DNA from: Chrysaora quinquecirrha | Taxonomy: Eukaryota > Cnidaria > Scyphozoa > Semaeostomeae > Pelagiidae | Direction of reading: 5' to 3' | DNA length: 64,000 bases | NCBI GenBank assembly: GCA_014526335.1 | Contig: JACTAT010000153.1 | Span: forward strand, 124,001 to 188,000 | Part shown: positions 11,100-24,029 of the stretch, one piece after another | Numbering within the stretch: position 1 is the stretch's first letter | Layout: the number at the start of each line of letters is the position of its first letter | Program-made: the position numbers and the translations under genes | Notes under the pieces: model-generated | What the model saw: only the letters and a program-made list of their open reading frames with translations | Told to the model about the DNA's origin: nothing | Databases searched by the model: none

Positions 11100-12390
11100 T
11101 GTTTCTGCAGCTGTGCAAAGGGCACTTTTGGCCTAGCCAAACTTCCAGATGAGACTAATGCCAGCTGCGGGCCTATAGTCTAATTGCAGAGGCTTTTACC
11201 CTCTCTTAATTGACACGCGCGGAAAGTGAAAGACTTTGTTGGAAATTTTTATTCTGAAAAGTGTGTTTTATCTAGATTTTGATATGCAAAATTTTTTCTG
11301 AAAATGAGTTCCATATCGTTGCACTGTTTTTCGAGGAACTGAATCAAATTTTTGCATGAATTTTTTTGGGTTTGGAAAAGAGAACATTTCTGCAAAACTT
11401 GTCCACGCCACATCAGGATTTTCGTTTGATGTAACATCCAGGGTGCAAGGAAATTTTGCACAAATGAACATTTTGGTGAGTAGATCGGGAAAATTGGCGT
11501 TTGGTTTTCATGTTATGCTATTTTACAAAGAACTTCGACACCTTTTTTCAACAAAATTTCTTTAATAACAAAGAAAAATAACCTTTTCTAATCAAACGAT
11601 TGAAAACAGAAACCTGTTCTTGGAAATCTTAGTTGTCTAAAGCCTCTTTTGACAACCTGTCAAAATATTTCAAAGATAACTGAAGTTTTGTGGAATATAT
11701 TTAGACCTTTAGCAGTGTCACCATCTTAGTCAACACAAATTGACCACAATCAAAGAGAAAAACTGCAATAAAGATAAGAGCCGAACGCCAATTTTCCGGC
11801 ACAACTCGACGTTTTTATATTGATCCTTAGACCCTAGGCATATATCTTCATTCAAAAGTCTTGATGTTGTTTGGGCCAGCTTTTGAGAAATTATTATTTA
11901 CCGAAAGGTTAGAAAAATTCACGCAAAAACTTGACTTCGAAATATTTTGATAGACTGTCAAAAGAGACTTTAGTAAACTATGAATTCCAAGAACAGGCTT
12001 CTGTTTTCAATCGTGTGCCTAAAGGTTATCTTTTCTGTGTTATTGACAAAACTTTGTTGCAAGAAATTTTTGAAATTGTGACTGCAACATGGACCTTGCG
12101 CAAGATGTTCCTTGCACCCCGGACGTTTAATCAAAAAATTTTATTCGGTACCACGAAAAACAGTCCAATGATGTGGAGCTCATTTTCAGAATAAACATTT
12201 TGCAACTCAAAATCTAGATAAAACATACTTTCGAGGATCAAAAACTTGAAGAAAGTCATCACTTCGCACGCGTGTTAATTTGGAGATGGTAAATGATGAT
12301 GTTAGACAGCTGATCTCAAAGGTGTCATTAGGCTCAACTGGCTACGCCAAAAGTGCTCTTTGTGCAGGGGCAGAAGCACTTCATCCCTAT
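11100..12390. repeat. large imperfect palindrome, about 1.3 kb
   Basis: Left arm 11100-11690 and right arm about 11925-12390 are inverted copies, roughly 75-85% alike by eye. Matching landmarks include GCACTTTTGGC...TAGCCA, GTTTTATCTAGATTTTG, GACTGTTTTTCG (or CACTG) and GATTGAAAACAGAA. The 230-base centre is unpaired. Transcribed, it could form a long hairpin. No gene is recognised in it. Confidence 0.75.
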
Positions 12391-14240
12391 GTTACCATAG
12401 CATCAATACATCGTTGCTGTTCAGGAACGTCATTCAACAATGGAACTCCAAATGTCTTTTTATTATCCATCTACCCATACAAAAATTTGTTAAATTTATA
12501 ACAAATATTTACAGAAACCCATTTAATGACATTATGACACTCACCTTGTGACAAATATCTCTGAAAGAGTCGTTGAGCCACTAAGATCAAGTTTTTTAAT
12601 TGCAATTCGAGATTGTTAACAGGGTAGGTTTCGATCACAACAGCAAGGGCAAAGATAATGCATATATGAATCAAAAGGAAATGACATCCAGACCTGATTT
12701 AAACGTGAAAAATGTCCGCATTGTTAGAACCAAACTTTGACAGACTATTTGTGTTTAAAACATGAGAATATGAGTTACGTTCCCGATAACTATTTTCCTA
12801 ACGCATTTATTTCATTTTCAGATCGGTGATGTACTATAATTGTCGGATAGTCAATATGTACTTTAATTGTCGGTTTGTCAAGAAATTCAGTAGATCACAA
12901 ACTTGTACCGTTAGAAAAAAGTAGTGAATATTTGAAAAACGAAATTAATCAGTTGTAGCTATTTCAAGAAACATAAAACAGAAACACAAAAGAAAAGTGT
13001 ATTCAAGCTGGAGAAGAGTCTCATTGAATTTAAAGAAAATTAATGTCCATATTCATGAAAGAAATATCTTCTGAACAGGTACCCCAACAGCTGCAAAAAA
13101 TTGAAAAGTGGGATTAGATTTTCCAGCATGGTCGGAAATATGTTCTCTTTGAGAGTCTGGCACACAGGGTAAAAGGGCGAAAAAGCTTTCGCACTTTTCT
13201 ATGGAAAATGAATCTTTGGTACGAATTTCATTGACAACTAACTTTTCATCTACTACAGTATACATAAAAATGTTTTCTTAATTTGTACATTAATGAAATA
13301 GGTTGACCATGAAAATATTTTGGTTTGGCAATAATTCCTGAAATGAAATTTGTAGACTAATGATTTTAAGTCTTGTTAAATCTTATAAATTTCCATAACG
13401 AACACAGAAAAAATTTTTGGGAAAGACACGTTTTCTTCTTTAAAATTGCTTTTACCAGAAATTAATAAAAAGCTTAGGCGATTTATTCCAACTAACAGTG
13501 AAACCAACTAACAAAAGTCTAACAAAGAGGGTCTAGTTAAGAAACTAGTTTATCAACTTGACAAGAATGCTTCAGGTGTAACAAAAAATAACTTATCTTC
13601 TGAATATGTTGCTTACAAAGGCCGAATGTAAATTCAAAATTTTTGAACTTGTTTCGAATCTGTTCTTTTGTATAGGGGAACCTTCATATTTTTAAGGCAG
13701 TGGAGTCCAGGCGGATACTCATTAACTTTCAATATGAGGCGTCAATGCCACTATTCCTTTGCTGACCCCTAAATATTAATCCTAATGTTTTGGGGACCCC
13801 AAATTTTGAGTCGTGTTCTGGAGACCCAAAAATTGCAATCTATTTTTGACTCCTAAAATGTTTTTGAATGACTTAAATTTGAGTTCCTTAATCCTTTTTG
13901 CTTGTTGAGTATTTCCAAAACATTTATTTCCTGTTTCACCAATTTCAAAGCCACACTGCATTTCAAGTGAAGTCACTGCAAGGAATTTTATGGAGAATAT
14001 TATATTAACAACATGACTGAAGAACAATTACCCAATGTTGTAATTCACTGATCCCAAATATTGAGATTTCGGACCCCTAAACCAATATAATCTATAGACT
14101 GGCTTGATGCTTTTGAATTGTGAATCTCTCTTGTTATTTGCATAATCGTCAATTGAGAACAAGCTCTAGAATAATGAAATGGAAATTTATCCCGGCTTCA
14201 TCGCAGGTTGTATGCAATGCAATGCATATTTTAAGAAATT
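12391..14240. other. no gene recognised
   Basis: AT-rich sequence with no domain-bearing frame, RNA gene or paired repeat that I can support. A stretch around 13760-14080 repeats short phrases such as GACCCC/GGACCCC, possibly a worn tandem repeat. Confidence 0.45.
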
Positions 14241-14242
14241 TT

Positions 14243-14956
14243 CAGTGGTGGGCCAAAGGTGACATGGGGCCCAATAAATTCTTATAATTTTTTTAACTAC
14301 CAGCCCTTAGAAAGTCCACAGAGATGCAGGGGCGGTCTGGCGCCACAATTGCAGGGTAGCTAGCAAATCAAAAGGGCCCGGTTCAAGGTGTGGCAGATAA
14401 AGTTTATGAACCACTCCACTAATAAAGAATTCACCTTAAATACGCTCAGCCGATATTAGTTATTAATTGATAGATGTGCTGAGGGGAACTATGCTTGCAT
14501 TTCATTTTGAGAAACATACTTTTGCACTTTTTTCGCTGTTTCGAGTAAAGACGTCTGCAAACTTCAAGGGGGAAGACCAAAACTGCCGCCCACCATGGTT
14601 GGGCGGCGAAGAAAATTTTGGTTGCTAGACCCTCTAAAACGTCTATTTTAGCAATTTAGAATTGGCTCACGAAAACTTTAGATATCGGTCATTGTGGGGC
14701 CCTACAAAACATCGCAGACCAATTCCCTGCTGGCATAAATTATTTCTTTTGGAGAAGTGAACAGCTATTTTTATGTTTTCAATACAATTATGTAGCAAAA
14801 ATAAAACGTGTTTTAGTTTCATTGTATCGAAACAACTCCAGGTCATTTACTAGATTGGGAAAAGGGTCCACACAGTGGTGGGCCAATTTGGCAATAATTG
14901 TCGTCAGTGGTGGGTCAGCTTGTGGGGCCTGGTTGGCAAAATGGCCCACCAGTACA
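14243..14956. mobile_element. possible hAT-like MITE containing a second one
   Basis: The left end CAGTGGTGGGCCAA is matched in inverted orientation near 14956 by TTGGCAAAATGGCCCACCAG. More CAGTGGTGGG copies lie at 14874 and 14914. No target duplication could be found, so the limits are tentative. Inside it, 14330-14710 is a partial copy of the 35295-36045 element. Confidence 0.4.
14330..14710 (+). mobile_element. truncated copy of the CAGGGGCGGTCTGG hAT-like MITE
   Basis: It begins CAGGGGCGGTCTGG and matches the complete element at 35295 through CTGCCGCCCACCATGGTTGG and CTAGACCCTCTAAAACG. It then skips about 230 bases present in the full copy and resumes at GAATTGGCTCA...ATCGGTCATTGTGGGG. 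The right end is missing. Confidence 0.75.
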
Positions 14957-15459
14957 TGTGTTAAAATATGCCCTGAGCAATGACGCTAAAATCTTCGCGT
15001 TTGAACTTTGTTGAGACTGAACCCAAGGTGTAGGCAAAACAAGTAAAGACTATATCTCCCCCGTTCATGTCACAATGAAGTAATATCTAAGATCAAATCA
15101 TAAAAAATCATCTATAACTAAAAAGTTTGCTTTTACATAAGTTTATTTAATTAGCATATTATGTCCTAATTCTTCAAGCAAAAGAATGATGTTGCATTAC
15201 TTTTAATATTGAATAGTCAATTTTAAATGCTCGAAGGCTTTCTACTAGGGAAAGTTTTTCATACGAACAGTCAAACATTTGCCCAACTGGTATCTACAAA
15301 TCTGCGAACTGTGGCCAGTAGTTTGGCCTGTAGTGCGTCGGAGTCGAATTCGATTTTTATGTGTTCAAATCCTGCTTGGCTTGATGTTTCAAATTTGGTA
15401 GTGTGCGAGTTTGAAAATTTCAATGAAATTCAACTTCAAACATTTAAGAAAAAAAAATG

Positions 15460-16432
15460 TTAATCATATAGCAACATTCCCAAAGCAAGATTCACCAGAT
15501 AATTCTTCATTTTACGTCTAAATCTTGCACTTGACCAGAACAAGAACAATGGATCCAAAATCGGCGGAAGGAAAAGGAATTTGAGAAATATTTTTGAGGC
15601 AACATTCATCATTATTGAATCATCTACTCCAATCCGGGCTAGCAAAGTAATTACGCAAGCTGGAAGCCAAGTTATGGCGGTAGAAATTTGTAAGGCAAAC
15701 AGAATTTTCATTCCGTCATCGCAAGAACGAACACGGGCCATCTTGGCTTCTTTTTCTTCACTGGACGCAAGGGCTGTAAATTGACGGCGAGCTTGCTTTA
15801 ACGCCTTTGAGGTTAGCGTATATAATGTGAAGAGAAGCAGCGAAAAAGAAAATGATCACGATTGGAGCATAGGTAGACGGTTTCAGGAATTTGATCAGAA
15901 CAACAATTATGCAACAAACCCAGACAATGGCAGTCGAGAGAACCTTCTTAATAGTTGGCACTTCAGTTATCGATGTTAGTCCCCCAATTTTTGTGAGCTT
16001 TTTTAGCTGACGATAAGCAACAAGAGTCAATGTTACTACTGAACATATTGTCATTAGTAAAGTACCAAGATGAGCAATAGTTCTGCTGATGCATTGATCT
16101 TTAATGTAGACAAATCCAAAATTGATGTGGACAGTGGTTCCAAAAAGAACATGAAAAATAAACAAATTTGCATTCAGTGTATCCTGCAATTGATTACCAG
16201 TTTTGACAGAAATGAAATATAAAGCTGCGATGGCATTGAAAAAGAATGAAACAGCGGAAAGTGAAAACCACACAACTGCATCGGGCAGTGAATAAAGGAC
16301 TTCTTCTGAAAAAACGTTTACTTTGAAGCACATTCTGATGAAAAAACTCTGATTATCGCTGCTGGTCGGTGAAACAGTTGCATTTAAGTATGTCGGTGCT
16401 GTTCCATAGCTTGTCGTGTTTCCAAAATCCAT
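15460..16432 (-). pseudogene. rhodopsin-like (class A) G-protein-coupled receptor, one frameshift
   Basis: The frame starts at an ATG at 16432 with an N-terminus rich in possible N-glycosylation sites (NTT, NAT, NQS). It runs through five hydrophobic segments: TM1 near residues 55-77, TM2 near 87-110, TM3 near 116-140, TM4 near 163-182 and TM5 near 189-207. It then ends at a stop. The next frame over carries TM6 (ISTAITWLPACVITLLARIG) and TM7 (PPILDPLFLFWSSARFRRK) followed by a short basic tail. The two join if one base is changed near 15800-15815, where the third intracellular loop (KQARRQFTALASSEEKEAKM) lies. TM7 has DPLFLF where NPxxY is usual, and the DRY position reads VAYRQ. The ligand cannot be told. 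Single-exon receptors of this kind are common in cnidarians. It is either a young pseudogene or a sequencing error. Confidence 0.8.
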
Positions 16433-16486
16433 AATTTCTTAGAAGAATCAAAATATCAACGCAGGCCACTATCATTAGGTTAAAAT

Positions 16487-16770
16487 GATCACTAAAATTC
16501 CAACCGACTCTCAAAGCACAAATGATCTAGAAAATTCAGCTGCTCATTTTTATGAACGTGACATCTGCCGTATGTGCATTAAAGTCAGGGCGAACTTAAC
16601 ATTAAAGTCTTTTAGCAGCAAAAACTAGAGGGCTTGCAATAAAAACAACAAATTAGAAGGAATCGAAGGAAATTAGCTGACACCTGGTGCCAATTCGCAA
16701 TTGCAAAAGGTCAGCCTTCCAGTTTGATTTTACATTCAAACTATAAAATAATACTTCATTGCCAAAGTTT
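16487..16770 (+). repeat. GPCR 5' flank, duplicated at 20425-20790
   Basis: From ATCACTAAAATTCCAACCGA to TCAGCCTTCC this flank, directly upstream of the GPCR start on its own strand, matches 20425-20790 with scattered changes. A shared landmark is GAACGTGACATCTGCCGTATG. It may hold the receptor's promoter, but no receptor remnant is visible beside the other copy. Confidence 0.7.
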
Positions 16771-17034
16771 ATTCACCAAACTCATAAATAATAAAAAATG
16801 ACAAAAGTTGCACAAATAAAATATTATCTACATGGAACTGAATCTAGATTGGCACTACATTTGCATTTCCCGCCAAACATACAATTATTTTACAACAGTC
16901 TTCAAACAATTTTTGCAGATTTTATTTTTTTAGCCATCCATTCCATATTTAGAGTCTGGCAGATTCTAAATTGATAGATCCAAATTCAATTTAAAAATTT
17001 TATGAGTCTTTTCTCAATGCTTTTCTTGAGAACT

Positions 17035-17560
17035 TTAGCATCTGAAAACAGCCCTCGACGGTGATGTTTGATAACTTTTCAACTACGATTGATCATACGT
17101 GAGAATAGATGTTTTCAGGATTAACAACGAGAAAGGACTCACAAAATATAAAGATGTGGCACGTGGGTCTATTCTCTTAAAAATGAACATGGTTTGGTAA
17201 AATCTTTTACCTAACAGCAAAATTAGTTGCACAAAGCATGGCTCGCATGCGATCCGAATCAGAAAATTTTAAGTGTCATCTTCGGGGCTATTTTCAAGAG
17301 CAAAAGTTGTCAAGAAAAACGTCTATAAAAGACTCTGAAAATTTATAGATGTTGCACATAGGGCTGTCTATTCTATTCGAAAATTAACTTGGTTTGATAA
17401 AATATTTTACCTAGCAGCAAAATCAATTGCACGAAGAACGGTTCGCATGCGAGCCTCGTCGAAAAATCTCTAATGTCACCGTCGGGGGCTGTTTTCAGGA
17501 GCTAAACTTTTAAAGAAAAACACCGAGAAGACTCTGAAAATTGTCAGAGTCAGAATGTAC
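17035..17560 (+). repeat. 200-bp tandem repeat, about 2.6 units
   Basis: The landmark ACCTA(A/G)CAGCAAAAT...GCATGCGA occurs near 17209 and 17409. GAAAACAGCCC/GGGGCTATTTTCA/GGGGCTGTTTTCAGGA marks unit joins near 17044, 17285 and 17487. No coding frame. Confidence 0.75.
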
Positions 17561-17599
17561 AAACAGATACCACAAAGTCAATTGAATTTCAGTCTGAGC

Positions 17600-20420
17600 A
17601 TTCCAGTACTCTATTGTGAGCTTCTTTAGCTTTTGGGGTGCCCGCGGCACATAGGATATATTGATCTGAACGCCCCGAAATGTCCGCCTGGGTGATCAGC
17701 TGATGAGCTACACGTATTATGGAGAAGACAGCAAATTGATAGACATAAACGCATATGATACTCTGGAATTGTTATTATGTACTTATGGAAAATACATCTA
17801 TAACAAAAATAAAAATCATCCAAAAATTTTGACCGACTATACTTGTGTTGGAAAATTCTGACAGACTAAATTTGTGTTGGAAAATTGTTTCCCACAAAAC
17901 TTTTGGATAGCACTCACTATAACAATCAGTTTGTGACTGCTTTAAAAAGATAAAAGGTCAGAGACACCGAATTTATTCGCTTCCGAGGTCTAACATTTCA
18001 TCCTGCTTGTCTTCATCCAGTAAATCTAAAATGGTGTCCAAACTTTCTCCCCGTACAATAATTTTCGCCTGCCATTTTATACTTTGTTTCTTCCAGGTGT
18101 GCACTTACTTTGATCACGTGACGACAAATTAAACTCGTTTCAAGTTTTTGCGAGTAACATAAGGCTTAACCAGTGTTTTTTTCTACTGAATATGCACTAA
18201 CAAAATATTCCTTTAGACAACTGGCTTTAGTAAAACTGCCTTCTTTTGATACCCGGCGCTAGAAAAAAGAGGCGAAATCGATTCTCGGAATGGAATGCAG
18301 AAAATATACCGCCAAAAAATATACTAGCTAAGTACCCCCACCGGGAGAAAATTATTATGCGAGCTAGAGTTATCATATCATCGCAGGGCGGCTCGTTCCT
18401 GAAACCTTTCAACTGTCATGATTGACTTCGCAGTTGAAAAGTGCGAAAGCATTGGATTGCATAGGCAATGGAAAAGCTGGAAACAAATGTCAAAGACTTT
18501 CAGGTCAAAATGTTTAAATAAAATTTCAGTTAAAGGAAGATCTCAAGGTTTTTCTTTGTTCCTTGCTGTTTGTTTGTTTTCCTGCTCGTTCTTTATCTTA
18601 TCTAATTAATGCTGGTAATTCCTACTTAGACCATGCAGAATTTCCAGCTTCGTTTCCATACCGCAAAGGCATTGAGTTTTGTTTCCATTTTTGACAGTAA
18701 GGACAGGCAGGTTTCGTTTTTTAGCCAATCAGGACGTTTGTTTAACTTTCTCCAGACCGGGAGGGGCTCAATTAGCCCCACCCCAACTTATTAACAGAGC
18801 AATGCTCTAAATTGGTAAATTGAAGTAGCAAATAACTTTTTGACTTTTAGTTTCTATCCATATGAAGCGTGATTTGATGTGAAAAGTTCAAAGAAATTTT
18901 AATTGGTGTGGGTTGTGACACATTGTGCTACTTCTTGTACTTAAAATTAGTAGTGTCTCTTAATTTTTCTATTAAAAAGAGACCATCTGACATCATCCAT
19001 GATGTCGTCAAGGAAACTGGAAAAATTGTTGATGTCAATATTTTTTGACAAAATCATAAAAATTACAAAAATTGCATCAAAAATTACAAAATCACAAATG
19101 AAGAATATAGCCAATTTTCACTAAACTTTTCCATTGCAGAAAATGAGGAAATTTTCTATTATTGCTGTATAGCTATGTCATTTTTTCTGAAAAATCGTGA
19201 TTTTTAATCTCGCCGACCGCCAATATGGATGTTTCGTGTCGTGTATAAGTTTTCTTGTGCTGGCTGTGGTGCTTGCTATCTCGATAAACCGTTCCGACCA
19301 GGGGTTCCGACTCACCCGACGCGTGTCCGTGAGAATTCGACGAATGATAGGAACTCTCACATTAACAGACATCATAAGAACACCAAATCATAATCAAGAT
19401 TTTGGATTCTGACCAGAGCATTTTTCAACTTAAAATTTAGGAATCCATTCATATTAACTGGGTGGCGCCAAACTTTGACAAGCAACCCTATCACGTCGGA
19501 TCATCACTTTCTGTGTAAACTTTCTAATCGTAAACAGTTTTCTTTTTACTTACCGTAGTCCGGAGTTATCTTTTAGGTATCTTTTATGTGTTGCGTTTTT
19601 TATTGTACACTGCCTTTATGTTGTTTTTTACTCATTTGATACTCTATAAATTAATCCAAAATCTGGGAAATATGTAATAAAATGTGTTGGTACTATTCAA
19701 AGTTTGTCTTGAATGCTTATGACGTGATAAAATTTTGACGACACATTTTTAGAATTTTTTGATGGAAATGATACATCTTAGACACTGCTACATATGTGGT
19801 GTGTTTTGCCAACACATCCAAAGAAATGACGATTTTAGAGAGTGGGTTTAATTTACCCTCAGCCCCCGTTTTGTTTTCTAGTAGCTCAAAATTCGTGTAG
19901 GGATAGGGGTCTTAATTACTTTTTTGATGTGAATTTTTTTAAAAACTTGAAGTTTTCCTATAAAATACAGAATACCTACTTCTGATAACTATCACTTTTT
20001 GATTTTGAAAAAAGTTCTAAATCGGACTTAAATTTATAACCTAGGGTAAAATCTCAAATTTTAATTCTAAAAAAAAATAAATTAAATAAATTCTTAAATT
20101 TATAACCTAAATTCTTAAATTCTTAAATTCTTAAATTCTCAAATTTATAACCTAGGGTAAAATCTCACGAAGGAGTCTTATTGCTAACAACTTTTAAAAC
20201 AAAAACCATGCAATACGTTTTTGTAGGCACAAAATATTGGGACTTGTTGTATATGTTGTTAGAATTATTAGCTAAGAAATATGAAATAAATATGAATGAT
20301 TTTAGTTTATAATAGCCTTTTAACCTGACACCCGCAACGTGGGAAACAAAGGTAAGCTAAAATCCCCGGACTCTAGTGAAATTTTAAGATTTGAATCAAG
20401 ACACGCAAGAAGGCCACTTT
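17600..20420. other. no gene recognised; scattered short repeats
   Basis: I see no gene. One end of the CCCGGTGGGGGTACTT MITE family lies near 18330-18350. The segment 18480-18600 (AAAGACTTTCAGG...GTTAAAGGAAGATCT...CCTGCTCGTTCTTTATCTT) has relatives near 10980-11080 and 20822-20885. A homopolymer-like ATTCTTAAATTCTTAAA run is at 20090-20150. Confidence 0.5.
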
Positions 20421-20424
20421 CATC

Positions 20425-20790
20425 AAAATTATCACTAAAATTCCAACCGATTCTCAAAGCAAGAAAGATCGAAATTATCACACATCGAAATTATCACAAA
20501 AATTCCAACCGATTCTCAAAGCACAAAAGATCAATATAATTCAGCTGCTCATTTTAATGAACGTGACATCTGCCGTATGCGCATTTAAAGTCAAGACGAA
20601 CTTAACATTAAAGTTTTTTAGCAGATAAAACTATAGGACTTGTCAGAAAAAAGAACAAATTACAAGAGAACGATAGGAATTAGCTAACACCTGGCGCAAA
20701 CGTGCAATAGCAAAGGATAAATAATGAGCTGAAACATCAGCCTTCCTGTTTGATTTTTCATTTCAAACTAAAAAATTATTAACAATTATC
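20425..20790 (+). repeat. second copy of the GPCR 5' flank
   Basis: Matches 16487-16770. It carries its own small internal duplication of the ATTCCAACCGATTCTCAAAGC phrase (near 20441 and 20503). Confidence 0.7.
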
Positions 20791-20884
20791 CTAACAAGTT
20801 AATAGCCAAGTCCATAAATAATCAATAAAGGAAGATCTTAAAGATCGTTGGTCGTTCCTTGCTGTTTGCTTGTTTTTCCTGCTC

Positions 20885-22430
20885 GTTACTGAACCGACGT
20901 TTTGCTTTTTATATGGACAGATTCTTGCGGAGAAGATCCTTTTTTCATCTCAGCGTTTTGAAACCTGTCAACATCAGAAAGAAAGGGCTAGTTCCTGCAA
21001 AAAACTGAAAAAGTTAACCCTCCCACTTCGACTCTTCAATTAACTTTCTATTGGTCATCCCGCTAAAATTAAAACTGAATGGTGTTTAAAACATATTACC
21101 AATTTGGCTTCTCTGTCTGATTGGTTCATTTATAGCCGAATCTGGGTATGAATTCTGCCTCGGGTTATTGTTTTGGTCTGTTTCTGACGTTCATACCCTG
21201 GTGAGTATCAGACGAAAACATCTATTAGGTATCCCCAAAAATAATTATGCTGTTTATCGATATATTGAAATGGTCTAGTAATTAAATAGCGCAAATGTTA
21301 TCTTCTGGCTCGCCAAAACAAATCAAACAGACAAAAGAACTCGTTTCCAAATTTTCTGAAAGGAGGTCATTCAGATTTTCTAATTGTTAGATGAGCGCCA
21401 AGTGGAAAACCTATGTCAAACTTTCGATGCGAAATTCAGCCTATATCTTTTAGCCTATATCTATTAGCTAAAATGTGATACAAAAAATCCCCATGATAAG
21501 AATTGGTCACGTGACAATGCCTTATATGGAAAGCAGTTATGCAAAAATCACAATTCCCACTTTTACCAATAAATCTTATCAGAATCGACTGATTTTTTGT
21601 AAGGTAATTGAAAATAGTTACTAGTAACCAAATGTACAGAAATGTCTGGACTTCTATTGATATTAAAGAGCGGCGATTTTGACCATAATTATTGACATAT
21701 CGATTGCATTTTTTTATTTTCATGTCAAAATGAAGTGGGGGAGGTCTAATTTACTCGTCTTACATTGGCCGATGGCTGTGCCGAGTATAATTGCTCTAGC
21801 TCTACAGAAAAGCAATTTCTGAAGCTGGAGTGGAAAACACCCCACTATGCTAAGTTAGATCATATGTTAGAATGGCCGAGTAAGATTAGATTTAAGTTGG
21901 CAGTCTAACACTCAAAACGTTAGTAATATCTTCGAATGCACACACCAGGTTTCTAGGTGATATAAGAGAAATCACTTCAAACGTGCAGGAGGGTGATGTG
22001 GCGTTTTCGTTTAGGCATAGATGGTTGACTTATAATTTAATGAGTGTAAACATTTTGGCAAGAAAAGGAAAAAGTGTTTTGTTTTTTCATGTTCAACAGC
22101 AGTCAATTTGCAAAATGTATCCCCTTTTCATTAATTGCATTGCTGACCCACAATTCTTTTCTTGATGAATTGTTTCGCATTAAACTATTATTACTTTAAA
22201 CAAAATATGCATTGACAGATTATGGTATACCATACTATAATCCTGGACAATAGCTAGGAGACTGATTGAGAATTTTCTTTACATTATTCAAAGATCACAC
22301 ACCTCCCCCGTAGTCAATGTTGTTTTCACTAAAAAGTGGTAAGTTTTTTTCGAGGTGCACTACTTTTACGTTCCCACAACATTGACTAAGTAGCGAGGGC
22401 TGTTAGAGGAAAAATCGTGCATTTTATGAT
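20885..22430. other. no gene recognised
   Basis: Only short open frames and no domain, RNA gene or repeat that I can support. Confidence 0.45.
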
Positions 22431-22870
22431 ACCAGCATGAAACTTGGTGAACCTACACAGTTTGATGCGCTGAAAAAGATAGGTTGGGGACCCTAACTCA
22501 AAAATGCCCCAAAAGGCTATTTTAAGCATGGGGTACTAGGTTCCAGCCCCTTTTGAAGACTCTTACTGTAAATACCGTTCAAATTACGATATCAACATGA
22601 AACACGGTATTCCAACACAGTTTGATGCACTGAAAAAGATAGGATGCAGACCCCAAATAAAAATGCCCTTTGTACTATTTGTAGAATGGGGTACCTTGAC
22701 CCAGGCCCCCAACAGCGATATTGTTGTAACTTTGTTGCAATCACTGATGCTGCAATGAAATTGAAAAATACCCGTTCATTGTGCTATTTTTAGCCCGGGG
22801 CCATTTGGTAACAGACCTCTAAAGAAGCTGTTAACAGTAGTTTTGTTGTAAATTGTAATACAGGCATCAA
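22430..22870 (-). repeat. 158-bp satellite, inverted left arm
   Basis: On the minus strand this holds about 2.5 units of the same satellite as 24030-24905. The landmark GTTTGATGC(G/A)CTGAAAAAGATAGG occurs at about 22459 and 22620. Both arms share the words TTTCATG(C/T)TGATATCGTAATTTG and CAAAAGGGG. Confidence 0.85.
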
Positions 22871-23339
22871 ACTTTGCGAAAAGGGGCTGTTTAATAAGGC
22901 AAAGAAACCATTCCAAAGAAACCGGAAACAAGTGAGTGAAGGTTCAAACAATTATACTCATTAGCCACACATTCAAATTTTCCCTCAGGGTCATCGCACA
23001 ACGCGTGCAACGTGAAATAGGTACATCCATAAATCGATGACGACGGGCCTATCAGGTTAGCCAAGATCTGTACCTCTGTTTTATTGACAACATCATATCT
23101 TTTGATCGCGTCATGCACAGATATCTCATGCTGTTGGTGTGCTCCCTCGTCCATCGATATTTTCAACCAAGATCTTCATATTTTCCAGCCCCTGTGTTAC
23201 TATCAAACGGCAGTGATTCTAAATGGTAGCAACATCAGCGAACCGATTGAGTTGCCATCACGCATAGTGTAAGGCAAGGCTGGTTACAATCGCCACACTA
23301 CAACAATCTATACAGTTAACACACCCTGTGGCCTTTGGA

Positions 23340-23930
23340 AGACCACGACGGCGTACAAATCGGTGTCGTTAACATCATGAACATCACATACGCTAATGAC
23401 ACAGACGCTACAGAAGCTAATAGATTATTGCGTCAAGGAGAATGATGACGCTGGGGATGCACGAGTGCCACTCAACACAGAGAGAAACAAGACTATGGTC
23501 CTTACAAAGCTTAGAGATGGTCCCAAGTGCAAGATCGATATAAACAGTGTGCAGCAAACGCAGGTCTAACTATTCAAATCCTTGGATCTTTCGTTAGGGA
23601 GGACCGGAAACCAGGAGAAGAAATAAAGGGCAGAATAGCGCAAGCAAGGCAAGGGTTCAACATCACAGTCATGCAACAAGCAACAGCCTACCAACGAAAG
23701 CTGCTTCCAACCGTCAAAAAGCGGCAGGTCAAGTTGCTCGGACACATCACCAGGAAAGAAAGCTCAAAAATCTGACATTGTCTAGGAAGACTGCCAACAG
23801 ACGTTCGTCGAGGAAGAAAAGGACGAACTTCTACACCAGATTAAGTCACAGACTGATCAATCGTAGCAAAAACTTTCCCATGCGTGCTATGATGGAAGGA
23901 CTCGTCGATGTCTTTCAACAAGGTAATTGA
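23340..23930 (+). pseudogene. non-LTR retrotransposon fragment (RTE-like), reverse transcriptase remnant
   Basis: At about 23375 the frame reads NIMNITYANDT, a worn version of the reverse transcriptase active-site motif (YADDT). Downstream an 82-residue frame (23527-23775) holds IQILGSFVREDRKPGEEIKGRIAQARQGF and, near its end, VKLLGHITRKES, both typical of the C-terminal third of RTE-type polyproteins. The intervening part is deleted and frames shift, so it is dead. It sits between the two inverted satellite arms. Confidence 0.7.
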
Positions 23931-24029
23931 AGAAGAAGAAGATCCTTAGCAGACCCGAAACTAAGGATCAGTCAGTCTTGGGTTACTCTGCCTCGCTTGG
24001 CAGCTATAAATATCATAATTTAAAAGAAA

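Noticed and set aside
14243..14956. Firm transposon call with target duplication
   Set aside because: The ends match only partly and no flanking duplication was found, so it is kept as tentative.
18330..18350. Second complete copy of the 1134-1891 MITE
   Set aside because: Only one end is visible; no partner end within several kilobases.
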